The notes under the pieces: generated by a model | Seen by the model: only the letters and a program-made list of their open reading frames with translations | What the model was told of the DNA's origin: nothing | Database searches by the model: none | In this document: positions 12,726 through 23,954 of the stretch, piece after piece | How positions within the stretch are numbered: the stretch's first letter is position 1 | How the letters are laid out: each line of letters opens with the position of its first letter | Program-made: the position numbers and the translations under genes | From: Sipunculus nudus | Lineage: Eukaryota > Annelida > Sipuncula > Golfingiida > Sipunculidae | Direction: 5' to 3' | Length of the DNA: 64,000 nt | Assembly: GCA_026874595.1 (NCBI GenBank) | Contig: CM049317.1 | Span: 49,750,401-49,814,400, forward strand

Positions 12726-13527
12726 TTACAACAAAGTTGTTACTTCATTAACAAAATACGTTTCTTTCAGAGGTATGCAGTAGTGGCCTGAAGTAGTAGT
12801 AGCATTGAGTGGCACTGAGTTGCCAAATATTACAGCTATATCAGTGTTCATGTAAATCACAATACCAGCATTCTTCATGGCTGATTTCGACAACAATAAC
12901 GGAATGTCACAGTTTTCCACATCATTCCTGAGATTTACATCTACTCCAGCCATTTTTACAGGTATTTCATTCATCTCAAAGAGATTCTACTACAGGACCA
13001 GCTCCAAATTTGAAAGTATTACTGCCCTCAGATGCAACCTTTTTGATTTGATTGTCTTTGTAATTGTCAGAGAATGACCTAAACCACTCCAAACCACACA
13101 CAGTGCTGCCACAAGCTGTATCAAGTACTGCACAGGCTTGTGCTTCAGCAACAAAAATACTCAGCCGTGATTGATCATGTCCTGTAAACAGAGTCACATG
13201 TGGTTCCTGATCACAGCCATATGGTTCATAGAATTTATTCTGATCACTGTAATAATGAGGATGATCATTATAGTAGTCCTGTGATGAATCACAAAGGTCA
13301 ACATCATTGACACAATTTACATTATTCACTTCCCTTTTCATGCTTTCCCATGGATCAGGACAGGAGTTAAGAAAATGACGATAACTACCACAGCCCTTGC
13401 AAAGTAATGGCTTACCATCGAGTCCCAACGGATTCATGGGGCGTTCTCCAGCAGTACAATCATCTCGTGTATTCATGGGTCCCCAGTCATTCCTCCAATT
13501 ACTGACCCCACTCCTCTCTCTCTCCAA
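12726..13527 (-). pseudogene. copia Gag zinc knuckle and aspartic protease
   Basis: The first part (13,527-12,976) contains CKGCGSYRHFLNSC, a CX2CX4HX4C nucleocapsid knuckle, followed about 100 residues later by CAVLDTACGSTVCG, which carries the retropepsin D-T-A/S/G signature. A lesion near 12,975 moves the remainder (12,974-12,726; MAGVDVNLRNDVENCDIPLL and beyond) to another frame. The Gag region upstream of the knuckle is absent. Confidence 0.75.
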
Positions 13528-13606
13528 TTTCCGCGTGGGGCAGAAGACGTGTCACGCCGGACTTGAATTGATGCCGATCTGGTTCAGGGCCCGGTCACCA
13601 GAGTAA

Positions 13607-14260
13607 TTTCCATTTTACCGCATTATTTCATCCTCCCATTATAATAAGTGCATTTTTTTGTGTAAGTTGATAAACTATGTAAGTCCTCATCTTACGTGTC
13701 ATGCCTAACTAACAGCAAATATAATAGATTCGTCCATTTGAATAAAGCCGATCATATTAACAAGATGATGCAAAAATAATTCCAACAGTGATAAGCTACC
13801 ACTGAGACAAAGGCTATCACGACTGTCACGCCACATCGATCCTCTTACCTGCATTTTTAACCGGTTATAAATATTAAATCATTCTTGTGTACAAACAGCA
13901 CTCTAACAATATTTCCAGCAGTGAATGTCGCCTACTGGTATATACCGGATCAATTACGCTTGAATACGCTGTGTCAATTCAGTTTAAATTCGGCAGGAAA
14001 GTGTCACGAAATTGAAATAACTAGGGCTGTTTTACGTGTCTTACCTCCGAATAGAACCAATGTTACCAGTTGTAAGTGCTGCACGGCTATATTGTAGCTT
14101 TATAACCACACTCAATTATGTCATTTACACATAGGGTATTAACATGACGCATACGCTATGGTCCATTCAAAACATAATGACCCATGGTTATATATGTAAA
14201 AAATTGAATGGTTCACTGTTGCTATAAAAAAATCGACCTATTTATAAAATTGTATGTATG

Positions 14261-14264
<4 letters not shown>
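13607..14264. other. No gene seen
   Basis: AT-rich sequence to the right of the copia remnant. I looked for an LTR here and found no TG..CA-bounded block repeated on the other side of the element. Confidence 0.35.

Positions 14265-14341
<77 letters not shown>
14265..14341 (+). repeat. (TA)n followed by (GA)n
   Basis: An uninterrupted TA tract (about 14,265-14,310) changes to GA (14,311-14,341), directly against the left inverted repeat of the element at 14,342. Confidence 0.95.
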
Positions 14342-14345
<4 letters not shown>

Positions 14346-14512
14346 CCGCGTTGTGTCGAACTCGCTATAGTCGAATTCGCTGCCTTTGTCGAAGTTACAT
14401 ACTCGATATTCCGGACAACTCTAAATAAATTAATACCAAATAAAACCCGCTTTTGTCGAAACTCGGATGTGTCGAAGTTTCTGAAGGTCCCTTCGACGTC
14501 GCCACAACGAGG

Positions 14513-14516
<4 letters not shown>
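14342..14516. mobile_element. ~175-bp MITE inserted in a TA microsatellite
   Basis: The left end reads TGAACCGCGTTGTGTCGA. The reverse complement of the right end reads TGAAACCTCGTTGTGGCGA, giving imperfect terminal inverted repeats of about 20 bp. Internal 'gtcgaa' phrases repeat. TA dinucleotides flank both sides, as expected for an element that targets TA, although the microsatellite hides any target duplication. Confidence 0.6.

Positions 14517-14581
<65 letters not shown>
14517..14581 (+). repeat. (TA)n microsatellite
   Basis: About 32 TA units directly to the right of the MITE. Confidence 0.95.
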
Positions 14582-14584
<3 letters not shown>

Positions 14585-15017
14585 TCTCTTTGGACCATTA
14601 TGTTGAATTCCGATTAATACAAATTTGTTTATTTTGTTTCGGTAAAAATATCATCGGTCCAATGTTCCTTCATACAGAAATAAATAAATGCATCAAAATG
14701 GATCCACCAATCTCCATAAGTCTGATATACCCTCTAGAGAATGAATAAACTTCAAATTTTGGACTGCAAGGTTCTCAACCTGGTATGTGTATTTGAACTG
14801 TACCTTGATTTAGATGCACATTTCCAAACTACCTCTTCATCTGTCTTTTCTCTAGAACATCTCCTCTGTTAGGGAATGCACGTACATCCGATTTTAAGCT
14901 GCCGCTTGTGTCTTCATAGGTCATGATTTAAATACAAATTTTTCGTCATACTGATATTCTGCTTCTCTTAAATTGATCCATAATACCCTCTCTTTATGCC
15001 AGCCACAAATCAGATTC
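14582..15017. other. No gene seen
   Basis: AT-rich sequence with no recognisable exon or repeat boundary before the LTR-like block. Confidence 0.35.
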
Positions 15018-15786
15018 TGTTACAATAGGCAGCATAAAATGTCTAGGTGAATGAACAAAGAAGTCAGTGGTTTTTTGCTAACCAATAAATACAATTTATT
15101 CCTAAAAAAAACCCCATAACATTACAATACACTAAATCAATACAATTAGACATTGCAACAACAGTATAACAGCAAAAAAACATAATCACACAGCATAATA
15201 AACAAAGTGCACAGTACCTGGATACCACCACTGCCACAACTACAAGTCCTTTTATTTATATAAACCCGATGAACAGTTCACAGAAATCCTCTCGGAGAAT
15301 AACAGTCAAATATAAACACAAAATCAATCTACTGTAATCCAAAGTGAAATCCTGGCAGTGATCCAAAAGACATAGTGAAGAAAATATAAAATCCGTCGTA
15401 AATCTATTAGAAAATCTATAATCGACGCACTTATCGGAAAAGGTCCAAAACTGACTTACATGCTTCTGTGTCCGTTGGAATATTTCTCTCCTCTCCTCTT
15501 CGCTTTAATACACAGCCCCCTTTTATAACTTTTCACCCCAAGCCGAGAACTTTTGAATTCCCGAACAATCCAAAGAACCTAACATGATACACAGTACATG
15601 ACACATCTCGAACAAAGAATACGTGTTTCTATACACCAAGGTCCACACGTGAGCCGGCTTGGTCCGGCCAGGCGAGAAAGCCCCAGACTAGCATGACCGC
15701 TGTAACACGTCAGACCTCACACATGGGCCGGCAACGGCCAATGCTAGCGCTGCACATACACATACAATAAAAGAACATCTGTAACA
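15018..15786 (-). mobile_element. Probable solo LTR (family shared with 54.2 and 58.0 kb)
   Basis: The block is bounded by TGTTACA (15,018) and TGTAACA (ending 15,786), which are TG..CA-type inverted termini. On the minus strand it has a TATAAAA box at 15,537-15,531, preceding a GGGGGCTGTG phrase, and farther down an AATAAA at 15,100-15,095. This is the layout of U3-R-U5. The same landmarks, in the same order, occur in a shorter relative at 54,241-54,840 and its duplicate. No internal retroviral domains adjoin it and no clear target duplication was found. A shared 'cagattc' to the left leaves the exact end uncertain. Confidence 0.55.
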
Positions 15787-17758
15787 GTCATCTACATCCT
15801 TAAAGTCAACAAACGTGACTGTACATTGATTATCCCTTGTTGTGTTGAATGCTATAGATTACCGGCAATCTATTGCCTATTGGGCTAAGTTGATATATTT
15901 TGTGCATGTTAATATATGCATCACATTCTCAAATGCAGTAAAACGCATGAAACTTCTATCACATCTTATTTACACATAGCCTACAATACAGCTTATGGTG
16001 TTATATTGCCTGCTTGGATAGTTTCCCCTTGAAACAAACACGCGGCTGTTTAACTAATCTGCTTCAGTTCAGTGACACCTTTGAAGGTGCTGGTGTGACC
16101 ATTATGACACAAACCATCTCAAAACAACCCACCCAGTTAAGTCGGTACCTCCATTTATGAAGTAACCACTATGACACAAATTTCTGACTTGTTATCCAGA
16201 GCTCATCTAATTAAATGAGTGGCCCCATGTACATTTTGAAATGTCTGACCATATTGTTACAGCTTCATTAATATTTGCTGGTATTTTCTTAAATGAGCCG
16301 TTAACGGTGCTTGCTTGGTTATTATACTTGTACCGGTACCATCGCTACTGTGATATTTATAACAACTAAAAATAAGTAAGTTTGGCGACAGGAAGGAGTA
16401 CTTAGAGCCAGGGTCAAAGTCGTGTCATGTCGTGAGGAAAGGTTGAAAGGCAGTGCAATGTAGTGACCAAATAGCTGTTATTCAATAAATCCCCGAGTTC
16501 CCCCTTACTTCTGTTTTATATTGATACTTTTACATTTCTCTACTCAATATTGATTGCAGCCTTTTTTCATGGAGGATGTCAAAAGAGAATATGCCAACAT
16601 GTGTCTCTGTTACTGAAGCTGAGTCCAGGTTAAAACCGTTATTGGGGAAACTATTAAAAACAATACGCTTCAGGGGAAAAATCGGATAATGCTGTAAAAT
16701 ACTTGAGCAGCTGCCTTTAGTATACCATACAGCAGCGTTGGGCAAGGTAAATTAATGCAACCCCTAAACATCCTTACATGGCTATATCAAGTTGTGTATG
16801 TTGTCTCAAACATTCTCGGATTGAATAATTTATGTCTTAATGTTTATAGTTTAAAGTTTAAGGTTAGATAATTTTAATAAGGATTTTCTTTTACTGCAAT
16901 AATGAAGCATCCTCAGCTGATATCCAGCTTTAATCAATCATTTAAGAGACAGACAATATTCTGAACCAGAGTACTGTGAATCTTTTATTTCATAAAAATT
17001 ATACAGGTTTGGGGAAGTTTCCCGGAATAAAGTGCTTATACTTGGTCTCGTTTAACTTTATTAAACAAAATTTTTCATGTGCACTATTAACAAACACAGG
17101 CCGTTTCTAGCATACCCATATTTGCACTTTGCTATGAGTAAAACCACACGGATAAATAATCATTATTCTAATAATCCTGTGCAGGAATGTGCACCATTGC
17201 TTATAATCCATTTAGAGTTAATAAATTTTCCATTTTGATCTGTTTAGTGCCACTTATGAAGCATAAAACTGTAAATTAATTCTCATATATAATTATACTG
17301 GACCAAATATTATAGATATATGAATAAATCTTGTGTTTCTTGAAAAAAAAAATATTAAGTACATTTGCCTACAGGCCTTATAGATGTTCCATGTGGCTCC
17401 CATGAAGAAAAGTTGTCCCACCCCTGCCAAAGAGTAATGCGTGTTTCGCATTGCGGATTGTGGATTGCCACCTATTCCATTAGTCCAAAGTTCACGGATC
17501 TTGAGGACGATGGTTCAACACGAAACAATACCACGGAATAATAACAATACATGTACCTCAAAGATATTTCTTGCATTATCAATATATATACTTCTTCTCT
17601 TTTTCAGCTGAATCTATTACATTTTCATTATTTATTCCAAGTCAGACTTTCACAGTAACAGAATTATCTTAACCCTTTATTGAAACAAATGTGAGTACCA
17701 ATGATAAAATATTTAAAATGAATTTAAGATCATAGGACAATATTATAATGGGATATCG

Positions 17759-17794
<36 letters not shown>

Positions 17795-18050
17795 TTATAA
17801 AGCAACGAATATGGTTTTAAATAGAATATGTAAATATCTGATTTTATAAACAATCATCAAGAGATGGTTTCACATTTTTACCCGAAAACCTATGTTTCGC
17901 TTGAATTCAGATACTTTCTCTGAAAAAAAAAAAGAACCTGTTACTATTTTGAAGTAAGTCAGGTATGGCAGATTATTAATCATATATTGATAAAGTTGCG
18001 TTCAATAGTGAACATTTTGTATGTATACGGTACGACAAATTATAATGCTG
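15787..18050. other. No gene seen; 3' flank of gene B
   Basis: A (TA)n tract lies at 17,761-17,792. A minus-strand AATAAA at about 17,633-17,628 could serve gene B as a polyadenylation signal, but it is about 420 bp past the stop codon and may be chance. Other frames are short and featureless. Confidence 0.35.
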
Positions 18051-18184
18051 TCATAACGTACGCCTGATAAGGGCGGAACAAGTACAGATTACACCGATCG
18101 TGACCACGTGAAGGATCCCTGTCGCCGGCATCCACAGGTACAGATTCGTCAGGTACGTCCTGTCATAAGCCGGCTCTTTAAGAC
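18051..18184 (-). CDS. Gene B exon 7: membrane anchor and stop
   Basis: The acceptor AACCAG precedes 18,184. The exon encodes LKEPAYDRTYLTN, then a hydrophobic helix (LYLWMPATGILHVVTIGVIC), then CSALIRRTL and TGA at 18,053-18,051. Positive residues after the helix fit the inside-positive rule for a type I protein. Confidence 0.7.
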
Positions 18185-21143
18185 CTGGTTATAAGATAAG
18201 TGATACACGTTAAACGTTACATGAATATCATATAAGTTAAATAAATAGATAATTTTTTTTTCCTGATATGGGGCAGGTTGAAATGCACCGATACATATTT
18301 CTCACCTGGAAAACGTTGGTATTCTTTTGACTTGGTATGGAGTCGATGGGCGCGATCATCTACAAATATATCAATACTACCTGACTGTATAACTGTTTAC
18401 ACACATATAAATAATTAATGTTGAATCTCTTAATAGGTCTAGGGAATAATAATATGAGGTCAGGAAATATAAATTTTTAAATGATGATGTTTTGATGGCG
18501 GTCCGATTATTTTTTCTAGCGTGTTCTTCTGACATAAGAGTTTTTGTAGATCTTGAAATGTAAATTTGACCCCCTTGTCCCCATAAACACCTTTGTTATA
18601 TATAAAATTATGATATTGACTGTCCTTGTCCAAAAGTCTTACATAAAAGCTTCAAGAAGAATTGATGGTTATTCTTGTGGAGCTGAATACATTGCAAGTA
18701 CGTTTTTATTCTTATTAGGTACCATTCAAAAGAAAAAAAGTCCAGGAGATTGGGGGGGGGGGTATTCATTTCAGTAGAAATGTTATAATTATAAATAATG
18801 TTATTAATAATTAAGTACACTATGATAACAATGGACCTGGCGATGTATCAGTATTATAACCATATAACAAGGTAATGATTCATTCGATGAAAAAGGAAAC
18901 TTTGGAATTAAATAGATTTAATTGATGTTATAAATTGATTAAGAAATCTTTTAATTGACTATATTCGTATGCGTTTGTAGTATGACTGCTGACTTGTATG
19001 CTTCGATACGCATATACGTATCTGTGACTAATAAACGTAATAATGTAAGGACTTGCATATCTGACAAATATACGGGTGTCGTCCGTCACAATGAGATGGC
19101 GTCCACAGTTCACTGCTTCGATTTAACACAGCACACTTGTGACTATTTACTGCATGTTTCCCCCAAAATACGGTCTTCATAGCTGCTTCTCCTAGAGAGA
19201 TGAAATAAGGCATACATTTGCCTTGATCTTTTATTTATTACGCCTTAACACTAAACCGCTGCTCTATTCGGTTTTATAATAGCTGTTTCTAAACTAAAGG
19301 AAAGATATTTGAACTGCCAAACCTTTTTGTAAATGTTATTAGGATAAACTAGTGAAGAGGAAAATGAAAGAAATAGCCATTATATGCTAAATTGGTCACC
19401 GATTTAAAAAGAGACAACCTATTTCTGTTAGTCATACAGCTAACCGCCGTCCGGTTGAACGAAGAACCAGTCTTCATTATGGAGCCCAACAAATATTAAT
19501 TCCTCTGATTTCATGAATTTGACATATTCCTTTCCAAAACCTTTGTCGAATGAAAGCAAGTTAGCTCCAGCAGCTCGACACAGTTCTCTGGCCGTAAACC
19601 AGTCGTACACACCACCATGCAACGTCACTGCATTACCATTAACGACACTGCATTTGTATCGTGGAACGACAGGCGGACAAGTTGGTCCTACAAGATCATG
19701 TGTCCATATCCTTTATAATTCAAGTATCTAATTTCCTTTCAAATTACAGCTAAGATTAATAACGAACACATCAAGTGCAAAGATGTAATGGGTCACAAGA
19801 ACAAAACTTTAACGTATTCCTTGATCTGTGTGGCGTGTGTGATTGCATTGTGAAAACGTCTGACCAGATTTCATGACAAAGCATACAATCGCACAGAAAC
19901 GCATAAGAACGGGAATAGAGAAGCAAAATTAAAAATACGATATTATTGACATGCTCAACGCAAAGTAACTTCAGGTGGACACAAAGAAAACGAGACAACA
20001 TCTTACAATAACTTTTTCAACGATAGTAAACGTACACATACAATGCACTCTCCTAGCCATGCCCGGGTCATTATAGGAGAAAGGAAAACGGTTTACCCCT
20101 CGAATACCCAACCCATCTAGTTATCGCACTTGTGATATATATGCCTTTTGTTTCCTCTTAGTGCTTATCAGCATGACATAAATAGTAAATTACCAAAAAA
20201 AAATAAAAAAAGAAGGATGTGCAGAATAGACTTCTGTTTAGTATTATACTCGCATAACGTTTAGTACGTTGTTATACATCTTGGGACTACTGAAAGTTCC
20301 GTAATTTAAAGACTTCCTTACCTTTGTGTTGGCAAACGTATTTAGAGGGTAATGTTGAGATACAGTAGGTTTTATCCACATCCAATTCATTTATATTGAA
20401 CGCATAAACTCCACATCGGCCGTCCCTTGATCCACCAGGGGGTTCATGCACTGATAACCATATGTACATGAGGATATATCTTACTGAACAATCAAGTCAA
20501 AAGTATCAAATCAACGCTCGTTGTATAAGTTCTCAGAGGAATGTGAAAGGTTTTAGGGGGATGGAAAAAAGTTACCTTCGGCACCATTTGTCCACGTCCA
20601 GTTTTCTAGTTTCTTCTTCCTAAGTGATATCCACAGCGTCTCTAAATCGAGCTTAGTCATCATTTTCAGCAGCGACCGATGCTCTACATCTGATTGGTCT
20701 TGAGGGAGACCAAGGTCATTACTGGTCTCTTTACACCGTTCCTGTGCCTCTCTCCAATTGCTTCTTTGGGCCTCAGAAACAGCACAATATTTGTCCGACC
20801 TTTGACGTTCATTACATGCTGTGATAATTAATCAAAATATTCATTTATTATTATTATTACGTGTTTAAAACATATTTACAAAATTATGTGTGGTTTTAAG
20901 CTATATTGAGAAACTGAAATCATGCATATATAAATCAGAATATGGAGCATGAAAACTTTCATCAAGACAGATATTGCAATCCTGTAGCTTACGTCTGTAG
21001 TAAACATAGATAAATATATCTGTATAAAAGTCATGGTAAATAACACAATTTTAAAAATACTCACTGACTGTTGTTTGAGCCAATGTTGCAATGGACAGAA
21101 TCAAAGGGCTGATTAAACCTAACTTGAATGCTACACAAACCAT
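18051..21143 (-). CDS. Gene B: two-CTLD type I membrane receptor (7 exons, 338 aa)
   Basis: Exons 21,065-21,143, 20,576-20,818, 20,322-20,450, 19,445-19,687, 19,057-19,191, 18,306-18,359 and 18,051-18,184 join without a stop into 1,017 nt. Every intron is phase 1. Predicted order: signal peptide (about 1-22), CTLD1 (27-150), CTLD2 (151-276), stalk (277-294), membrane helix (about 307-332) and a tail of a few residues (RRTL). Neither CTLD has the EPN/QPD plus WND pair in the calcium site, so classical sugar binding is unlikely; ligand unknown. The tail has no tyrosine, so any signalling would need a partner. The CTLD2-to-stalk junction needs a GC-AG intron and is the weakest link. Confidence 0.75.
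18306..18359 (-). CDS. Gene B exon 6: short stalk
   Basis: 54 nt between acceptor TTTGTAG and donor CAG|GTGAGA, phase 1 at both ends. It encodes a polar, basic stretch (DRAHRLHTKSKEYQRFP). The call rests on splice sites and phase alone. Confidence 0.5.
19057..19191 (-). CDS. Gene B exon 5: CTLD2 C-terminal half
   Basis: The acceptor TCTCTAG precedes 19,191. It encodes KCAVLNRSSELWTPSHC, then DGRHPYIC, the three C-terminal cysteines of the fold in their usual order and spacing. The best in-phase end is before GCAAGT at 19,056-19,051, a GC-type donor. The only in-phase GT donor would delete the last cysteine. Reading on without splicing reaches a stop at 19,030-19,028 and would give a secreted form. 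Confidence 0.75.
19445..19687 (-). CDS. Gene B exon 4: CTLD2 N-terminal half
   Basis: 243 nt from acceptor CTTGTAG to donor GGCG|GTTAGC. It encodes PTCPPVVPRYKC (long-form N-terminal cysteine pair), WFTARELCRAAGANLLSF (helix 1 and first core cysteine), LIFVGLH (WIGL strand) and WFFVQPDG. The QPD here lies in the WxWxDG-type strand, not the calcium loop. Confidence 0.85.
20322..20450 (-). CDS. Gene B exon 3: CTLD1 C-terminal half
   Basis: 129 nt from acceptor TTATCAG to donor AAAG|GTAAGG. It encodes HEPPGGSRDGRCGVYAF, then DKTYC and KYVCQHK. The cysteine order C..C..C fits the C-terminal half of a CTLD. A decayed relative of this exon lies at 31,741-31,815. Confidence 0.85.
20576..20818 (-). 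CDS. Gene B exon 2: CTLD1 N-terminal half
   Basis: 243 nt, identical in length to exon 4, from acceptor TTATCACAG to donor GAAG|GTAACT. It encodes CNERQRSDKYCAVSE (N-terminal cysteine pair), WREAQERCKETSNDLGL (helix 1) and LWISLRKKKLENWTWTNGAE (WIGL-type and WxWxNG strands). No stop codon is present. Confidence 0.85.
21065..21143 (-). CDS. Gene B exon 1: signal peptide
   Basis: ATG at 21,143 opens a 26-codon segment with a hydrophobic core (FKLGLISPLILSIATLA) and a likely cleavage site near AQT. It ends at the strong donor GTCA|GTGAGT, phase 1. The leftover A joins exon 2's CA to give Thr. The transcript may begin farther right; an acceptor-like TTTATGCAG at about 21,220 could bound a 5' untranslated exon. 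Confidence 0.7.
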
Positions 21144-21804
21144 CCCACGAGTTGTCTTTTGAATAAAACACCTTGTGCATGTGTAGCAGTCCAATTTCCA
21201 ATATAGAAGAAGGTTTATAACTGCATAAACATTGAAAGAATAAATATATTTCTGGGATTAACCAGATGATTAAGAAATTACACAATTAGTCGACAAATAA
21301 ATTAATAACAGATGAATAGTTTCTCTATCTTTTTTTTCAAATTATGCAAAGTCTCTCTCGGGGCTTGTTTGATTAAATCACCTTTTCACATATTGAAAGG
21401 TTTTAGTGATTACCATTGTTTGTTGGTCCCTGTCTGCCTGTTTATTTGACCGGGAATATAGTTTTTTTAGTTGGAAAGCGTGTCTGTAACTCTCATTGAA
21501 AAGTAACAGTACAGTACAATGAAAGTAATATAACATATGTAATTGCAAAACCACCTGGTTAAGTATAAATAAGGTATACAATGCGAATAGGTCAACATTA
21601 ATATAATAGAATTGTAGTTCGCACGATTAATTTATGTCAAACATCCTTACCATGTTCCGTGGTTATCATACATAAGCTCCAGTGTAAAAAATAAAACAGG
21701 TAGTTACTGATAATTTGACACCGGGAGATAAATACTGAACAATAAATTTATAAATTCATAGCGGAACCCCATTGCCATTGATAAATGTTTTCTTTAAATG
21801 TCGG

Positions 21805-22170
21805 CTTCAGTTGTCCGGCGGTAGAGCAGAGATCTCAAAGCCGGGCTTTTGTGAGTTCAAATAGCTTCCCAGAAGGGGTGTGATTTTTCACGCCAGCCCT
21901 ACAAGGTTAAACGTTCTGCAGGCTCAAAATCGTGAATAAATGGACTGCTAATCATGAAAGACTTTGATAGAAGAGTCTTCAGGAACTGTAGGTATCTATC
22001 ACTTACAATCTTTATTAACTCCTAACATATTTATTCACACAACCGGTATAATGCAATTCCGATATATGAAGATTACATCGGTGGAAACCTATGATAATGT
22101 TCGTTAGTATATGCATGCAAATTTACTCTTGCATGGTACGCATCCTGTTTTTTGGGGAGACCTTTAATTT
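21805..22170 (+). repeat. tRNA-derived SINE with R2 body
   Basis: 21,812-21,827 resembles a pol III A box (TGTCCGGCGGTAGAGC) and 21,853-21,863 a weak B box (GAGTTCAAATA). The downstream body (21,955-22,170) is the second copy of repeat R2, also at 9,826-10,062. Together they look like a SINE with a tRNA-related head. Confidence 0.5.
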
Positions 22171-22884
22171 CGTTCAGTATCCGTGGATCACTCCTGATAT
22201 AAAATAAAAACTTAAGTGTCTGTAACTTTTGTAAACCTTGCAGCAATACAAATTTTTATTTCAAAACTTCCAATCCAAAAAATTTATATGAATATTGTTC
22301 TTCGTTTTCCTCTGTTCAAAGATTGTAATTACTCCCTAGACTGTCATGATGATGTTAATTCATCTAAGACGTTATTCAGAATACGGAACCTGTTGACTGA
22401 ATGACATTTTTTCCTATATTTGTTATCAGTCACAGGATGGGACGTACTAGTGCTGATATTGACCACGAGATGGCATGCCTCTACTGAAACGTGAACATTG
22501 CAAGATCTGACAGAGTGTTACTAAAAAGTGTTGCAAAAAGCGCAGACAATCACAATGAGGAAAAAAGTTTTGTTAGTATAAAATGAAAAGTTGAGGCTGA
22601 TAAATATTCTGTTACTTTAACAGATAATATTTAAGTCTGAACCCATTGCCTAATATACACTGGCTTGCAATGATATTATCGGTGGACAGCTTGGACGGCC
22701 ATTGCAATGAAATATTCTCCTTGACTGATATATTTTAAATCAGGGTACGATCTATCGATCTTATTAGAACTTCTATTGAATCGTATTGTGCCTCTAGATC
22801 CGTCGCTTAAGGAAATTATTGGCAAAACGGCAAATAAAATTGGGTCTTGCCCTGCAGGACGATCGTTAATGTTCATTTAATTTA
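22171..22884. other. No gene seen
   Basis: AT-rich sequence. The open stretches on both strands are short and show no motif. Confidence 0.3.
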
Positions 22885-22966
22885 TTAACACTTTCGCTGC
22901 CTATGACGAGTATACTCGTCATATTTTCTGATTCCCCCAGTGCCTATGACGGGTATACTCGTCATG
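22885..22966 (+). repeat. TTAA-adjacent tandem palindromes (possible piggyBac-type end)
   Basis: TTAA (22,885-22,888) is followed by CACTTTCGCTGCC and then a perfect 20-bp palindrome, ATGACGAGTATACTCGTCAT (22,903-22,922). A second, near-perfect copy (one base changed) lies at 22,946-22,965, each preceded by 'tgcct'. TTAA beside a subterminal palindrome suggests one end of a piggyBac-like element; no opposite end was found. Confidence 0.4.
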
Positions 22967-23954
22967 AATTTATAAGCAATTTTCACTAAGAAATCTCTTA
23001 AATTTATCAATAAACTCTGCGCAGGTGAGTAGTAGTTCATTTATAAATTGTTTTCTTGTCATGAAATAGTAAATTTTGTAATTCATCAGTGTGCTTGATA
23101 ACTCGAAAGCAAGAAAGGTTTTGGGAGCGTGAAAATATCCGAGGCTCAAGTCCTTTACCGTGAAATAAGCTCATGACCCGCTGTAGTGTAAAATTGATAC
23201 CGTGTAGGAGTATTCCTTAGAATCAAACGAAAGCGAGGACCGCATAAAAATCTTTCTAGTTTTATATTTGGGCGTATTTTAGCCACTTACTTGCGGCAAA
23301 CCCGCTGGTGAGACGGAGGTGTGACAGATCGCACCTTAGGTGTGAACTCGAGATAGCGAGGCGTGAAGTCGTTCAGGTTTATTGCCCCGCGAGGACGGCC
23401 TATTGCGCAATCAACAACAAAAGGGCGCGTGCCACATGCATGACACACAGATCGGCAGGGTAATCAGAACGCGGCTGCATATTTTTGGTTTGGCATATTT
23501 GGATATCTCACGTATCCTATACATTTAGAGAAAGCAATGCTTGTGTAAGTACCTTCGCCAATAAATGCATGTAAATTGTAAAATTCTGAACGCAAACTCG
23601 GACGATCACTTGCGGAATATGTTGGCCCTTTTGTGCACCGACAATCCCAACCGCACTTAGGAATTCACCATATGCACCCCGACGTATGACTTTCAGACAA
23701 TTCATAATAAAGTATTATATCATGAGCCCTAGAGTTGATCATATTAGGTTACAGTTTGATCACACGCAATTTTCGTATAATTCCCGGCTTCGTTTGACGG
23801 TGACAATGACGAGGTCCACTGTATCATGCTGTCGCCACGATATGTAAATAACTCTATGACTGTGTGTAATAAAAGATAAAACAATTTTTAGAATTATAAT
23901 GATTGGTAGAATAAGTTTGTTCGTAATGAAAAGCAAAATAGTATTTTTTTTTTT
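22967..23954. other. No gene recognised; GC-richer stretch
   Basis: Bases 23,100-23,850 are less AT-rich than their surroundings and could be the interior of an element starting at 22,885. A 62-codon minus-strand frame (23,705-23,517) shows no transposase motif I recognise. Confidence 0.3.

Larger units (their letters stand above)
10560..13606 (-). mobile_element. Decayed Ty1/copia LTR retrotransposon
   Basis: Read on the minus strand, the order is zinc knuckle, protease, integrase, reverse transcriptase; integrase before RT is the Ty1/copia order. The integrase C-terminal block (about 11,715-11,846), with a QDGK..FVRHG-like phrase, recalls the GalEa group of animal copia elements, which is an inference from memory. 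The Gag N-terminus and most of RNase H are missing, no LTRs were found, and the frame is broken several times. It therefore reads as a dead, end-truncated copy. Confidence 0.8.

Noticed and set aside
14208-14582. 124-codon plus-strand frame across 14.2-14.6 kb
   Set aside because: It is mostly translated (TA)n and (GA)n with a MITE between; not a gene.
19445-19687. QPD in gene B exon 4 as a galactose-type calcium-binding motif
   Set aside because: It lies in the WxWxDG-type strand before the long loop, and no WND partner follows, so it is not the calcium-site QPD.
21065-21285. Reading the gene B first exon in another frame (..SWDGLCSIQVRF..) as a CTLD C-half
   Set aside because: The phase is wrong for exon 2; the frame starting at ATG 21,143 gives a clean signal peptide with phase-1 donor instead.
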